Positions 1 to 8,116 of a stretch of DNA of 64,000 bases are shown piece after piece. This DNA is from Barnesiella sp. An22. Its GTDB lineage: Bacteria > Bacteroidota > Bacteroidia > Bacteroidales > Barnesiellaceae. Numbering within the stretch: the first letter of the stretch is position 1; each line of letters starts with the position of its first letter. Where the stretch lies: NCBI RefSeq assembly GCF_002159975.1, contig NZ_NFJR01000003.1:270414-334413 (forward strand). Direction: 5' to 3'. The notes under the pieces were generated by a model, which saw only the letters and a program-made list of their open reading frames with translations, was not told the DNA's origin and ran no database searches. A program made the position numbers and the translations under genes.

Positions 1-673
1 CCGCGTAGTCGAGATTCTCAACGACCAGACCGTAGTGCTGGCCCGCTCGGTATTCTCGCACTTTGCCGGCAGCGACGAACCCCGCTTCGACGAGTTCTCG
101 CACCAGCAGATCGACACCTTCACCCGCTGTGCCGACTACCTGCAACAGCACTCCAAACACAAGATACTGCGCCACATACTCAACACGGCCGGTATCCTGC
201 GGTTCCCCGAGTACCAGATGGACATGGTGCGCCTGGGCATCGGCCTCTACGGCGTGTCGCCCATTGCAGAGCCCTGCGGACTGGAGACCGTGAGCACCCT
301 GAAGACCACCATTCTGCAAATCAAGTCGCTGCCTGCCGGCGAAACCGTGGGCTACGGCCGCAAAGGCGTGCTCTCCCGCGACTCACGCATCGCCGCCATT
401 CCCATCGGCTATGCCGACGGACTGGACCGTCACCTGAGCAACGGCAAAGGGTGCGTGGTGGTGAACGGCAAACGGGCCCCCATCGTGGGCAACATCTGCA
501 TGGATGTGTGCATGATCGACGTGACCGACATCGACTGCCAGCCCGGCGACCGAGTAGAGATATTCGGCGAACAGTTGCCCGTCGACGAGATTGCCGAGAC
601 CTTGGGAACCATCCCCTACGAGATACTCACCTCGGTATCGACCCGTGTCAAACGCATTTATTACCGGGAATAG
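1..673 (+). CDS. Alanine racemase domain, 3' part of gene (5' end outside window)
   Basis: The reading frame is open from base 2, so the gene starts upstream of the window. The visible 223 residues are the C-terminal half of a PLP-dependent alanine racemase, which makes D-alanine for peptidoglycan. Recognisable family stretches are RLGIGLYG, the VGYGR segment holding the catalytic tyrosine region, AAIPIGYADG, and VGNICMDVCMIDVTD with the substrate-side MCMD-like motif; it ends in the usual TSVSTRVKRIY tail. In many Bacteroidales this domain is fused behind a MurF ligase domain, so the full gene may be the bifunctional MurF-Alr enzyme. That cannot be decided here because the N-terminal part is missing. 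A hairpin follows the stop codon. Confidence 0.93.
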   Translation, partial: RVVEILNDQTVVLARSVFSHFAGSDEPRFDEFSHQQIDTFTRCADYLQQHSKHKILRHILNTAGILRFPEYQMDMVRLGIGLYGVSPIAEPCGLETVSTLKTTILQIKSLPAGETVGYGRKGVLSRDSRIAAIPIGYADGLDRHLSNGKGCVVVNGKRAPIVGNICMDVCMIDVTDIDCQPGDRVEIFGEQLPVDEIAETLGTIPYEILTSVSTRVKRIYYRE

Positions 674-721
674 ACGAGACCGTTCGTCTACTCCCCCGGC
701 CCTCCTTCCCCCGACGGCCCT

Positions 722-748
722 GCAGCACCCCTGCGGGGCTGTCTTTAT
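722..748 (+). terminator. Hairpin after the racemase gene
   Basis: CAGC-A-CCCC pairs with GGGG-CTG around a TGC loop and is followed by TCTTTAT, about 50 bases after the racemase stop. The T-run is short, so this is a moderate terminator candidate. Confidence 0.45.
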
Positions 749-822
749 ATCCGCCCAAATCCACCTACGCGGCACAGATAGCCCCTCCCAAACAAGAGAA
801 CCAACCGCCCTGCCTCCCGCAC

Positions 823-859
823 AAAAAAAAGAGAGCCCGCCGTCAGGCGAGCCCTCTCA
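823..859 (-). terminator. Rho-independent terminator of the RNase G gene
   Basis: On the minus strand a GC-rich stem (GAGAGGGCTCGCC with GGCGGGCTCTC, TGAC loop) is followed directly by eight T. It lies 25 bases past the RNase G stop codon. Confidence 0.85.
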
Positions 860-884
860 CAACCGGGAGACCCGAACGGGTCTC

Positions 885-2459
885 TCATTTCTTGATTTCA
901 ATCTCTTCTTTCAGGTCAATCTCGTTTTTCTCGGCATCGAAGAACTTATATTCGAGATAAGCGAGCGACTGATTGGGTATCACCTTCATCTGGAAGGTAT
1001 ATTTGCAGCGCCATTTCATCTTCAGCGAGAAGACTCCCTGATTGATGTAAGCAGCTACGAAAGGATGCACGTGTAAAGTGAATTTTCTGATTTTCAACTT
1101 GTACACCAAATAATGGATTTTCGACTCCAACAAATCGGTAAAGAGCAAGGAGGGAGGAATAGTGCCTTTGCCGTGGCAAGTCGGACAATCTTCGCTGGTA
1201 ATGATATCGAGGGCCGGACGTACCCGCTGGCGGGTAATCTGCATCAACCCGAACTTGCTCAAGGGCAAGATATTGTGACGGGCACGGTCGTTGGCCATCA
1301 GTTCGCGCATGCGATCATACAGTTTCTGACGATTCTCGGCCTCGTCCATATCGATATAATCGATCACGATAATTCCGCCCATATCGCGCAACCGCAGTTG
1401 CCGGGCAATTTCTTCGGCAGCGTTCATGTTTACATCGAGGGCATTGCTCTCCTGGTCGGAGGAGGCTTTGGAGCGGTTGCCGCTGTTCACGTCGATTACG
1501 TGCAACGCCTCGGTATGCTCGATGATTACATACGCTCCGCTTTTGAAAGATACGGTCTTTCCTAACGAAGATTTAATTTGTTTCGTAATGGCAAAGTTGT
1601 CGAAAATCGGTAATTCGCCCTCGTAGAGTTTGACAATATCCTTGCGTTCGGGAGCGATGAGACTCACATAGTTGTGAATCTGCTTGTAGGTCTCCTTGTC
1701 ATTCACATAGATATTCTCGAACGAAGGGCTGAAAATATCGCGCAGCAGCCCCACGGTACGCCCGGTCTCTTCGTAGACGAGCGAGGGGAGTTGCGCCTTC
1801 TGCAACTTCACCAGCATATCTTCCCAACACTTCACCAGAGTCTTGAGCTCGTTGTTCAACTCGGCCACCCGTTTGCCCTCGGCCACCGTGCGCACAATCA
1901 CCCCGAAGTTGCGGGGCTTGATGCTCTGTATCAACTGGCGCAGGCGCAGCTTCTCCTCGTTCGACTTGATTTTTTGCGATACCGAAACCTTGTCCGAGAA
2001 AGGAATCAGCACCAGAAAGCGGCCCGCAAAGGAGATTTCGGCCGTCAATCGCGGGCCCTTCGACGAAATAGGTTCCTTGGCAATCTGTACCAGAACCTCC
2101 TGGCCCACCTTCAAGGCATCGTTTATCGTGCCGTCCTTTTCAATATCGGGCAGCAGATTGAACTTGGGGAGCGACAACACCCGCTTGCGGTCGGCAAGCG
2201 ACTGTTTCAAGAACTTGGCACTCGAGTTGAATTGAGTACCCAAATCGAGATAGTGCAGGAAAGCATCCTTTTCGTAACCTACATCGACAAACGCAGCGTT
2301 GAGTCCCGGCATCAGCTTCTTGACCCGACCCAAATAGATGTCGCCCACCGAAAACGATATGTTCCGAGCCTCCTTCTGGAGCTCGACCAACCGTTTGTTC
2401 TCGAGCAGTGCAATAGAAATCTCTTTGGGTTGTACATCTACTACAAGTTCGCTGGTCAT
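885..2459 (-). CDS. rng: Ribonuclease G/E family endoribonuclease
   Basis: A 524-residue RNase E/G family protein, which cuts single-stranded AU-rich RNA in rRNA maturation and mRNA decay. An S1-like RNA-binding region begins near residue 39 (GDIYLGRVKKLMPGLNAAFVD). The two Mg-binding aspartate motifs of the DNase I-like core are DVNSG (about 323-327) and IDYIDMD (about 366-372). The Zn-link CPTCHGKG is at about 425-432. The frame stays open 48 codons further upstream, but that extension has no family similarity and starts at a non-consensus place; MTSELVVDV matches the usual N-terminus and was chosen. There is no long C-terminal degradosome scaffold, so this is the short RNase G type. It lies downstream of the genes for HU and a tiny basic protein on the same strand. 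Confidence 0.95.
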   Translation of the reverse strand: MTSELVVDVQPKEISIALLENKRLVELQKEARNISFSVGDIYLGRVKKLMPGLNAAFVDVGYEKDAFLHYLDLGTQFNSSAKFLKQSLADRKRVLSLPKFNLLPDIEKDGTINDALKVGQEVLVQIAKEPISSKGPRLTAEISFAGRFLVLIPFSDKVSVSQKIKSNEEKLRLRQLIQSIKPRNFGVIVRTVAEGKRVAELNNELKTLVKCWEDMLVKLQKAQLPSLVYEETGRTVGLLRDIFSPSFENIYVNDKETYKQIHNYVSLIAPERKDIVKLYEGELPIFDNFAITKQIKSSLGKTVSFKSGAYVIIEHTEALHVIDVNSGNRSKASSDQESNALDVNMNAAEEIARQLRLRDMGGIIVIDYIDMDEAENRQKLYDRMRELMANDRARHNILPLSKFGLMQITRQRVRPALDIITSEDCPTCHGKGTIPPSLLFTDLLESKIHYLVYKLKIRKFTLHVHPFVAAYINQGVFSLKMKWRCKYTFQMKVIPNQSLAYLEYKFFDAEKNEIDLKEEIEIKK

Positions 2460-2672
2460 AATTTGTGATTTATAGATTACTGTTAGTTCGGCGGGGGTAC
2501 CGGCAGACTGCAAACCGCCCGGTCTTTCCGCCCAAAAAATTTCAACAAGCCCCTTTCGCACATACGACGAACGGGGCCGATAAAGCAGAAAGAACAAATC
2601 CAATGCCTCCTCGAAACGAAACGCATCAAATTTGTTCTTTATGTGCTGTCATTCATTGAGAGCAGACAGACA

Positions 2673-2762
2673 TTATTTCTTCTTATGTCTGTTTTTTCTC
2701 AATCTTTTTTTGCGTTTGTGAGTAGCCATCTTGTGGCCTTTTCTTTTCTTTCCACTCGGCAT
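2673..2762 (-). CDS. 29-residue basic protein of the AURKAIP1/COX24 (mS38/bS22-like) type
   Basis: A very short ORF, too small for ordinary gene callers. It encodes MPSGKKRKGHKMATHKRKKR followed by nine more residues (LRKNRHKKK). About 60 percent of it is Lys, Arg or His and there is no acidic residue. This sequence is typical of the small proteins in Bacteroidota that carry the AURKAIP1/COX24 C-terminal domain, related to mitochondrial mS38 and actinobacterial bS22, which are ribosome-bound. Binding to the small ribosomal subunit is inferred from family. It sits between HU (48 bases upstream) and rng (213 bases downstream), all on the minus strand, and is probably co-transcribed with HU. Confidence 0.85.
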   Translation of the reverse strand: MPSGKKRKGHKMATHKRKKRLRKNRHKKK

Positions 2763-2809
2763 AACGATATGTTTTAAAGATTAGTATTTAATTGTGTTTG
2801 TGTCGTGCT

Positions 2810-3082
2810 TTATTTTACCTCGCCCATGAATGTTTTAGCAGGCTTGAAAGCGGGGATGTTGTGAGCCGGGATGATAATCGTCGTATTTTTGGAAATATTG
2901 CGAGCTGTCTTTTGGGCTCTTTTCTTTACGATGAAGCTGCCGAAGCCTCTCAGATATACGTTTTCACCCTTTGCCAAAGAACCTTTTACGGTTTCCATAA
3001 ATTTTTCAACGGTTTCAAGAACCACAGCTTTTTCGATACCTGTGTTTTTAGAAATTTCGTTTACGATGTCAGCCTTTGTCAT
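2810..3082 (-). CDS. HU family DNA-binding protein
   Basis: A 90-residue histone-like protein of exactly HU/IHF length. It starts MTKADIVNEISKNTGIEK. The beta-arm region reads RAQKTARNISKNTTIIIPAHNIPAF in place of the standard RNPxTGE-IPA-VPAFKPGK, but keeps the FGSF core and the AFKPAK end. It bends and compacts DNA in the nucleoid. A perfect -7 element (TATATTTG on the minus strand) lies 55 bases upstream. The downstream basic micro-ORF and rng follow on the same strand. Confidence 0.95.
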   Translation of the reverse strand: MTKADIVNEISKNTGIEKAVVLETVEKFMETVKGSLAKGENVYLRGFGSFIVKKRAQKTARNISKNTTIIIPAHNIPAFKPAKTFMGEVK

Positions 3083-3136
3083 TTTTGTATAAATTATAAT
3101 TATGTACTAATATATTGTTTTTAATTTTTTGGACTG

Positions 3137-3144
3137 CAAATATA
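3137..3144 (-). promoter_or_regulatory. Bacteroidales -7 promoter element for HU
   Basis: Minus-strand TATATTTG matches TAnnTTTG. No clean TTTG -33 box lies at 19-21 bases. The rest of the 388-bp divergent gap (3083-3470) is AT-rich, shows no further gene, and holds the opposite promoter for the CBS protein. Confidence 0.6.
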
Positions 3145-3439
3145 TAGCTTTTTGCCCATCTAAAAAAGCAAAAGCCTCTTTTTTTCTCAAATAAACACTT
3201 CTTGAGGGAGCCTCTCCGGTTTAGTGGTGCAAATATCGCACTTATTTTTCATTTTCGCTTCATCGTTTACCATTTAATTCTTTCGAATCTGCTGTTTTTC
3301 ACTCATCAGAGGTTGCGGCAACCGCTGCGAAGCTGCCTTCGGAGAATCAACAGGGAGACAGAAATAGCCAATTTAACTAAATAAAATTAAAAATAAATTC
3401 CTACCCTCATATTCCTGCCGCATTCCCATATATATTTTG

Positions 3440-3447
3440 TATCTTCG
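3440..3447 (+). promoter_or_regulatory. -7-like element for the CNNM/CBS gene
   Basis: TATCTTCG, one base off TAnnTTTG, lies 24 bases before the ATG at 3471; the -33 box is not clear. Confidence 0.45.
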
Positions 3448-3470
3448 ACCTGTAATTTTTTAATTCTCAC

Positions 3471-4751
3471 ATGGAAATCTTTATCATAGTACTCCTCATT
3501 CTTTGTAACGGAGTGCTCTCTATGTCCGAAATCGCCTTGGTTTCGGCCCGAAAAGTCAAACTCGAAAACAGTGCCAAAAAGGGGAGCAAGGCCGCACAGT
3601 CGGCCCTGAAACTCTCGCAAGACCCCGACCGATTCCTCTCCACCGTACAAATAGGCATCACCCTCATCGGTATCCTCACCGGTCTCTACTCGGGCGATGC
3701 TCTGGCCCAAGACCTGGCCGGCGTATTGGCTCAAAGCCCGGTGCTGGCCCCCTATGCGCTGGTTGTCTCCAAAGCGATTATCGTCATAGCCGTTACCTAC
3801 CTCACCCTCATCATCGGCGAGCTGGTGCCCAAGCGCATCGGTATGGTTGCAGCCGAGCGGGTTGCCAAAATCGTATCGCGACCCATGTCGTGGCTCTCGC
3901 TCATTGCCGCTCCTTTCGTATGGGTACTCACCAAGAGTACGGCAGGGGTATGCAAGTTTCTGGGTCTCTCGTCACAGAAGGAGGCTATCACCGAAGACGA
4001 AATCAAAGCCATCGTGCGCGAAGGTACCGAGGACGGCAGCGTGCAGGAGGTCGAGCAGGATATTGTCGAACGGGTATTCAACCTGGGCGACCGTAACATC
4101 TCGTCGATCATGACCCACCGCAGCGACCTCGTCTGCCTCGACATACAGGACGACAACGCCACCCTCAAGTCGAAAATCATCCACGACCTGCACGCCGTCT
4201 ACCCCCTCTGTGAGGACAGCCTCGACGACATCATCGGCATCGTGTCGCTGAAGGAACTCTTTGCCAAAATCGACGACCCCACCTTCAACATCAGGGAGGC
4301 GGCCGAGACTCCCTACTTCTTGCCCGAGAACATGAGCGTATATACTGCCATGGAACGGCTGCGCAACGAGAACCACCGTTACGGTCTGGTGACCGACGAG
4401 TTCGGCAGCATCGAGGGTATCGTCACCATCAGCGACATTCTGGGGGCCCTGGTGGGCTCGGCCTCGGCCGGACCTTCGGCCGACATCGTCACCCGCGAAG
4501 ACGGCTCGTGCCTTATCGACGGACAGTGCTCGTTCTACGACTTCCTCGACCACTACGACATGACCGACCGCTACCAGGAGTTCAACTACAACACCCTGAG
4601 CGGCCTCATCCTCGACCTGCTCCAGCACATCCCCACCGAGGGCGAAAAAATCGAGTGGCTCTGCTTCTCGTTCGAGATTGTCGACATGGACGGGGCACGC
4701 ATCGACAAAGTACTGGTACACAAACACGAAGAGCCCAAACCCGAAGAGTAA
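3471..4751 (+). CDS. Hemolysin-family CNNM transmembrane / CBS / CorC_HlyC protein
   Basis: A 426-residue integral membrane protein of the CNNM (DUF21) family. The first ~140 residues hold about four hydrophobic helices, including the conserved SMSEIALVSAR and TLIIGELVPKRIG motifs. Two CBS domains follow (about 205-330; the second contains YGLVTDEFGSIEGIVTISDIL), then a C-terminal CorC_HlyC domain (about 345-420). Relatives are linked to Mg or Co efflux, or in Bacteroidetes to gliding/secretion factors (GldE-like); haemolysis itself is not established for this type. It stands alone, with a hairpin after the stop and the queuosine operon downstream. Confidence 0.9.
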   Translation: MEIFIIVLLILCNGVLSMSEIALVSARKVKLENSAKKGSKAAQSALKLSQDPDRFLSTVQIGITLIGILTGLYSGDALAQDLAGVLAQSPVLAPYALVVSKAIIVIAVTYLTLIIGELVPKRIGMVAAERVAKIVSRPMSWLSLIAAPFVWVLTKSTAGVCKFLGLSSQKEAITEDEIKAIVREGTEDGSVQEVEQDIVERVFNLGDRNISSIMTHRSDLVCLDIQDDNATLKSKIIHDLHAVYPLCEDSLDDIIGIVSLKELFAKIDDPTFNIREAAETPYFLPENMSVYTAMERLRNENHRYGLVTDEFGSIEGIVTISDILGALVGSASAGPSADIVTREDGSCLIDGQCSFYDFLDHYDMTDRYQEFNYNTLSGLILDLLQHIPTEGEKIEWLCFSFEIVDMDGARIDKVLVHKHEEPKPEE

Positions 4752-4778
4752 CCGACTCACAATCGCCATACCCACAAC

Positions 4779-4819
4779 CGAGGGGTGAACCGCGGCCTCA
4801 CACCGGGATTCGCCCCTCG
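4779..4819 (+). terminator. Hairpin after the CNNM/CBS gene
   Basis: GAGGGGTGAACC pairs with GGATTCGCCCCTC (one mismatch, one G-U) in the gap after the stop codon. There is no T-run, so it may be a processing or Rho-assisted end. Confidence 0.4.
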
Positions 4820-4880
4820 TGTCGTATCCGGGGGGCACCCGACCGACAACACATCCTCGCTACCCCTCCCGACAAACCGG

Positions 4881-4911
4881 TTTGCGAATGTGCAAAAAAG
4901 TCGTACCTTTG
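4881..4911 (+). promoter_or_regulatory. Promoter of the queuosine transporter-queF operon
   Basis: TTTG (4881-4884), a 19-base spacer, then TACCTTTG (4904-4911): a full match to the Bacteroidales sigmaABfr consensus. Transcription would start near 4918, giving a ~75-base leader that contains the preQ1 aptamer. Confidence 0.85.
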
Positions 4912-4936
4912 CAGCCGAAATTTTTGCAGAACCTGT

Positions 4937-4990
4937 GAGGCGGACCTGCGTGCGCCTCCCGTGTGCTTGAACACCACGTAAAAAACAAGA
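4937..4990 (+). ncRNA. preQ1-I riboswitch (with an upstream P0-type hairpin)
   Basis: The core is 4960-4990. P1 pairs CGUG (4960-4963) with CACG (4975-4978). Loop bases CUUG (4966-4969) pair with CAAG (4986-4989) across the A-rich strand UAAAAAA, making the H-type pseudoknot; the ACACC stretch before the 3' side of P1 matches the aptamer consensus. The layout parallels the Bacillus preQ1-I element almost base for base. The tail ends 4 bases before the ATG at 4994, so ligand binding would hide the initiation region (translational OFF switch, inferred). GAGGCG (4937-4942) pairs with CGCCTC (4953-4958) just upstream. The gene controlled, a queuosine-precursor transporter, fits the ligand. Confidence 0.85.
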
Positions 4991-4993
4991 CCT

Positions 4994-5677
4994 ATGAACC
5001 GTACCGTATCTCTGCCCTTTCTCGTGATGGGCATCGTATTTTGTGTGTGCCTCATCTGCTCCAACCTGCTCGAGGTGAAAATGGTTTCGCTCGGAGGCAT
5101 CACCGCAACCGCCGGACTCATCGTCTTCCCCATCTCCTACATCATCAACGACTGCATCGCCGAGGTGTGGGGTTACCGCAAGGCGCGGCTCATCATCTGG
5201 ATGGGCTTCCTCATGAATCTGCTGGCGGTCATCTTCATCCAGCTGGCCATCGTCCTGCCCGCCGCCCCCTTCTGGGAAGGCCAGGATGCCTTCGTGGCCA
5301 CCTTCTCGTCCACCCAGCGCATCCTGCTGGCCAGCTTCATCGCATTCCTGGCCGGCTCGTTCCTCAACGCCTATGTGATGAGCAGGATGAAAATCTCGAG
5401 CGGAGGCAAACACTTCTCGCTGCGGGCCATCGCCTCGACCGTCGTAGGCGAGAGTGCCGACTCGCTGCTCTTCTTCCCCATCGCCTTCGGCGGGGTAGTC
5501 CCGGTCAAGGAGCTGGCCGTGCTCATCGTCACCCAGGCCTGCCTCAAGACCGCCTACGAAATCATCATCCTGCCCGTGACCGTACGGGTGGTGCGCCTGG
5601 TCAAGCGCATCGACGGCAGCGACGTGTACGACCGTCAGGTATCGTACAACATCTTCAAGATAAAAGATTTACAATAA
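4994..5677 (+). CDS. Queuosine precursor (preQ0/preQ1) transporter, YhhQ/QPTR family
   Basis: A 227-residue inner-membrane protein of the YhhQ (VUT/ECF-like, DUF165) family with about six transmembrane helices. Conserved features include ISYIINDCIAEVWGYRKAR near residue 50 and the ESADSLLFFPIAFGG segment near 160, which matches the family's D/S-rich helix. It would import 7-deazaguanine precursors. It is the first gene after the preQ1 riboswitch and is followed 9 bases later by queF, so import and reduction of preQ0 are one unit. No queC, queD or queE lies in the window, which would fit a salvage route, but de novo genes could be elsewhere. Confidence 0.92.
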   Translation: MNRTVSLPFLVMGIVFCVCLICSNLLEVKMVSLGGITATAGLIVFPISYIINDCIAEVWGYRKARLIIWMGFLMNLLAVIFIQLAIVLPAAPFWEGQDAFVATFSSTQRILLASFIAFLAGSFLNAYVMSRMKISSGGKHFSLRAIASTVVGESADSLLFFPIAFGGVVPVKELAVLIVTQACLKTAYEIIILPVTVRVVRLVKRIDGSDVYDRQVSYNIFKIKDLQ

Positions 5678-5686
5678 TTCAATCTT

Positions 5687-6142
5687 ATGGAATCGAAAGA
5701 ACCTCAACTTACTTTGCTGGGGCATAAGACTACCTATCGGCAAGACTATGCCCCCGAGGTGTTGGAAACCTTCACCAACAAACACCCCGAAAACGACTAC
5801 TGGGTGCGCTTCAACTGCCCCGAGTTTACCAGCCTCTGTCCCATCACCGGACAGCCCGACTTCGCCACCATACAGATCGACTACATTCCCGGCGAGCGTA
5901 TGGTCGAGAGCAAGAGCCTCAAGCTCTACCTCTTCAGTTTCCGCAACCACGGAGCCTTTCACGAAGATTGCGTCAACATCATCATGAAAGACCTCATCCG
6001 CCTCATGGAGCCCAAATACATCGAGGTAACCGGCTTCTTCACCCCCCGCGGCGGTATCAGCATCTACCCCTACTGCAACTACGGACGCCCCGGCACCGAG
6101 TATGAGCAGATGGCTCGCCAACGGTTGCAAAACCACCAGTAA
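5687..6142 (+). CDS. queF: NADPH-dependent 7-cyano-7-deazaguanine (preQ0) reductase
   Basis: A 151-residue unimodular QueF, which reduces preQ0 to preQ1 with NADPH. It carries the catalytic cysteine in [14 protein letters not shown] (about 45-58) and the NADPH-binding QueF motif [15 protein letters not shown] (about 76-90), plus the FxPRGGI element near the C-terminus. The length matches the small YkvM type rather than the two-domain enterobacterial form. It is co-transcribed with the upstream transporter under the preQ1 riboswitch, so its product would feed back on its own synthesis. Confidence 0.96.
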   Translation: MESKEPQLTLLGHKTTYRQDYAPEVLETFTNKHPENDYWVRFNCPEFTSLCPITGQPDFATIQIDYIPGERMVESKSLKLYLFSFRNHGAFHEDCVNIIMKDLIRLMEPKYIEVTGFFTPRGGISIYPYCNYGRPGTEYEQMARQRLQNHQ

Positions 6143-6148
6143 CACAAG

Positions 6149-6286
6149 ACCTCCCGCCTGGTCGGGAGTCCCTACCCTGTATACACGTGTAAGCCCTATC
6201 GGTTGCCTTTACAGCTCCGACAGGGCCCACACGTTATGAAATTTGACCGGTTGTCCTCCTGCTCTCCAGGACAGCAACTGGTCGTC
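6149..6286. other. Hairpin-rich gap between queF and a T9SS protein gene
   Basis: Three inverted repeats fill this convergent gap. CTCCCG...CGGGAG lies near 6149-6166. A two-part stem at 6185-6234 pairs ACGTGT with ACACGT outside and ten bases (6193-6202 with 6217-6226) inside; it pairs best as minus-strand RNA, where the one mismatch becomes G-U. GACCGGTTG pairs with CAACTGGTC near 6245-6286. None has a good T-run. They probably form the 3' ends of both transcripts. Confidence 0.45.
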
Positions 6287-6295
6287 AAAAAAATA

Positions 6296-8044
6296 CTATC
6301 TCACCATCTTCCCCACAGGCCTACCGCCAACACAAACCACATAGACGCCACTCGAAAGGCCCGACAGCGATACGACCGTTTCGGCCTCATCCGTAGCACC
6401 GGTGGCCACCATACGGCCCGACAGGTCGAACACGCGATAGAGGTCACCGGCAACGGTTCCCCGTATATACAGTGTCTCGCCCGTCATACTCAGCGAGAGG
6501 GCCGAGTCGTTTGCGACATTCTGAACCGCCGAAACCGCTACAAACCGATAGCGGGGCGAAATCATCGACGACAGATTGGCGCCGCCATAGAGGCTGTTCA
6601 TCGCATACCAGCGGCCCTGATAGTTGGCATAAGCCGTGCAGTCGTCTTGGGTACGGCTCTTCGTCGAAACCAACCCGAGCATATTGTCGGCATCGGGTGT
6701 AATCTCGGGGAATTCCAGCACCACGAAGAAACTGCCCGTCACCTCTACGGCCGGGAAGAATGCCGTACAGAACTGGCCCACCGAGTTTTCACTCCCGAAG
6801 AGTTCGCCCAGGCGCCCCGAGAACGAAGCGACAGCTTCGCCCGGCAGACCGTCGGGACCCTCGTCATAGATACTCAAAATCAAACTCTTCTCCTGGTTCG
6901 CGGCATCCAGAGCATAGAGGTAGGTATAGATGACCACCTCGTCGACCTCGCCCCGGGCATTGTCGGGGAGGGTAAACTTCTCGGCAATCGTCGTGTAATT
7001 CGAGTTCAAGCCCAGCATGAAACCATACTCGCTCACCTGATAGGTCATCAGCTCGTCCGATTTCCGACGGTTGCACACATAGTCCATCACGGCAGGCGAC
7101 AGGTGCACGACCCCGGTCTCCAGCGTATCGCTGGCCGTCCCGTTCTCATTGGTGGCTGTCACTACACCCTGTTTCACCCCATCGGTGACATACACGACCG
7201 AGGCCGAGGCTGCCTGTACCGACGCGGGAGTGGCATCGGTACCGAACTCCCAGCTGTACGAATCGACGTTCTGCCCGGTAGCCCCGTAGTTCAACGGCTC
7301 CGAATCGCCCACATAGACCGTATCGGCCGTAAACGACCAGAGGCCGCCCGTATAGTAGGCCTCGACCGACGGCAACTCCACGAGAGGTTCACTCGATACC
7401 GTAAAGTCATCGAAGCCGACCGCATTGCCCTGCGTCCCGGCCGGGGTACAATGGTGTATGGCAAAGTAATACTCGCCCGCCGTCTCGGGGGTAAATACCC
7501 CTTCTACCTTGGTCCACTCGGTACATATCTCGGCCTGCTCGCCGGTGCGGTCGAGCAGGCGCTGCGTCTGCGCGGCTGCCGAAGCCTCGGAGCCCACCGT
7601 AATCTCAAACTGGTCGGCCACACCTTGGTAACCGGGGGCAAAACAATACAAGGCAATATAATACGGCTTGCCCGCCTCCAGACTCAAGGCCGGCGAAAAG
7701 GCCCAGGCATCCCGGGCATTCCCGCGACTGTCGGGACCCGAAACCAGATAATACTTGCCCGAGTGTGCCGTAATTCCGCTCAACGCATTTACCTGTATGG
7801 TGAACGCCGCGGTAGCACTCGCGTCGGATACGCTCCAGCCCGCGGGCAAAACGGTCGACACATCGGGGGTGTCGAAATTCTCGGTATACGGCAGGGTGGC
7901 ACCCGCCGTCGAATAACAGATGACTTTCGAATCCAACGGACGCTCCCGGAGCAACGTGTTTATCCGGGGCAACTCATACATCGGTTGTGCCGAAACTCCC
8001 AGGCTCAACGCCATGGCGAGCCCTGCAAAACAAAACTTATTCAT
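6296..8044 (-). CDS. T9SS-exported protein with choice-of-anchor J and PKD-like domains
   Basis: 582 residues starting MNKFCFAGLAMALSLGVSA, a clear signal peptide. A choice-of-anchor J (cleaved-adhesin) domain spans about 40-200 (LPYTENFDTPDVSTVLPAGW at its start, DAWAFSPALSLEAG inside). A PKD-like stretch with DSYSWEFG follows near 260-320, then a beta-rich unknown region. The C-terminus is a T9SS type A sorting domain (VFDLSGRMVATG ... LSSGVYVVCVGG). The first in-frame Met lies four codons upstream; the Met giving the proper signal peptide was used. The product should be exported across the outer membrane and anchored or released. It follows the 1232-residue relative with 72 bases between, so the two are likely one transcript. 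The ligand is unknown. Confidence 0.88.
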   Translation of the reverse strand: MNKFCFAGLAMALSLGVSAQPMYELPRINTLLRERPLDSKVICYSTAGATLPYTENFDTPDVSTVLPAGWSVSDASATAAFTIQVNALSGITAHSGKYYLVSGPDSRGNARDAWAFSPALSLEAGKPYYIALYCFAPGYQGVADQFEITVGSEASAAAQTQRLLDRTGEQAEICTEWTKVEGVFTPETAGEYYFAIHHCTPAGTQGNAVGFDDFTVSSEPLVELPSVEAYYTGGLWSFTADTVYVGDSEPLNYGATGQNVDSYSWEFGTDATPASVQAASASVVYVTDGVKQGVVTATNENGTASDTLETGVVHLSPAVMDYVCNRRKSDELMTYQVSEYGFMLGLNSNYTTIAEKFTLPDNARGEVDEVVIYTYLYALDAANQEKSLILSIYDEGPDGLPGEAVASFSGRLGELFGSENSVGQFCTAFFPAVEVTGSFFVVLEFPEITPDADNMLGLVSTKSRTQDDCTAYANYQGRWYAMNSLYGGANLSSMISPRYRFVAVSAVQNVANDSALSLSMTGETLYIRGTVAGDLYRVFDLSGRMVATGATDEAETVVSLSGLSSGVYVVCVGGRPVGKMVR

Positions 8045-8116
8045 GCGAAAATCCAATTAAATACGAGAGGGGCATGCCTGTGAGAGTATCCCCCTCTCTT
8101 GCTTAGTTATCTGAAA

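Noticed and set aside
2460..2603. Longer RNase G start giving 572 residues
   Set aside because: The added 48 residues have no family similarity; the usual N-terminus begins at 2459.
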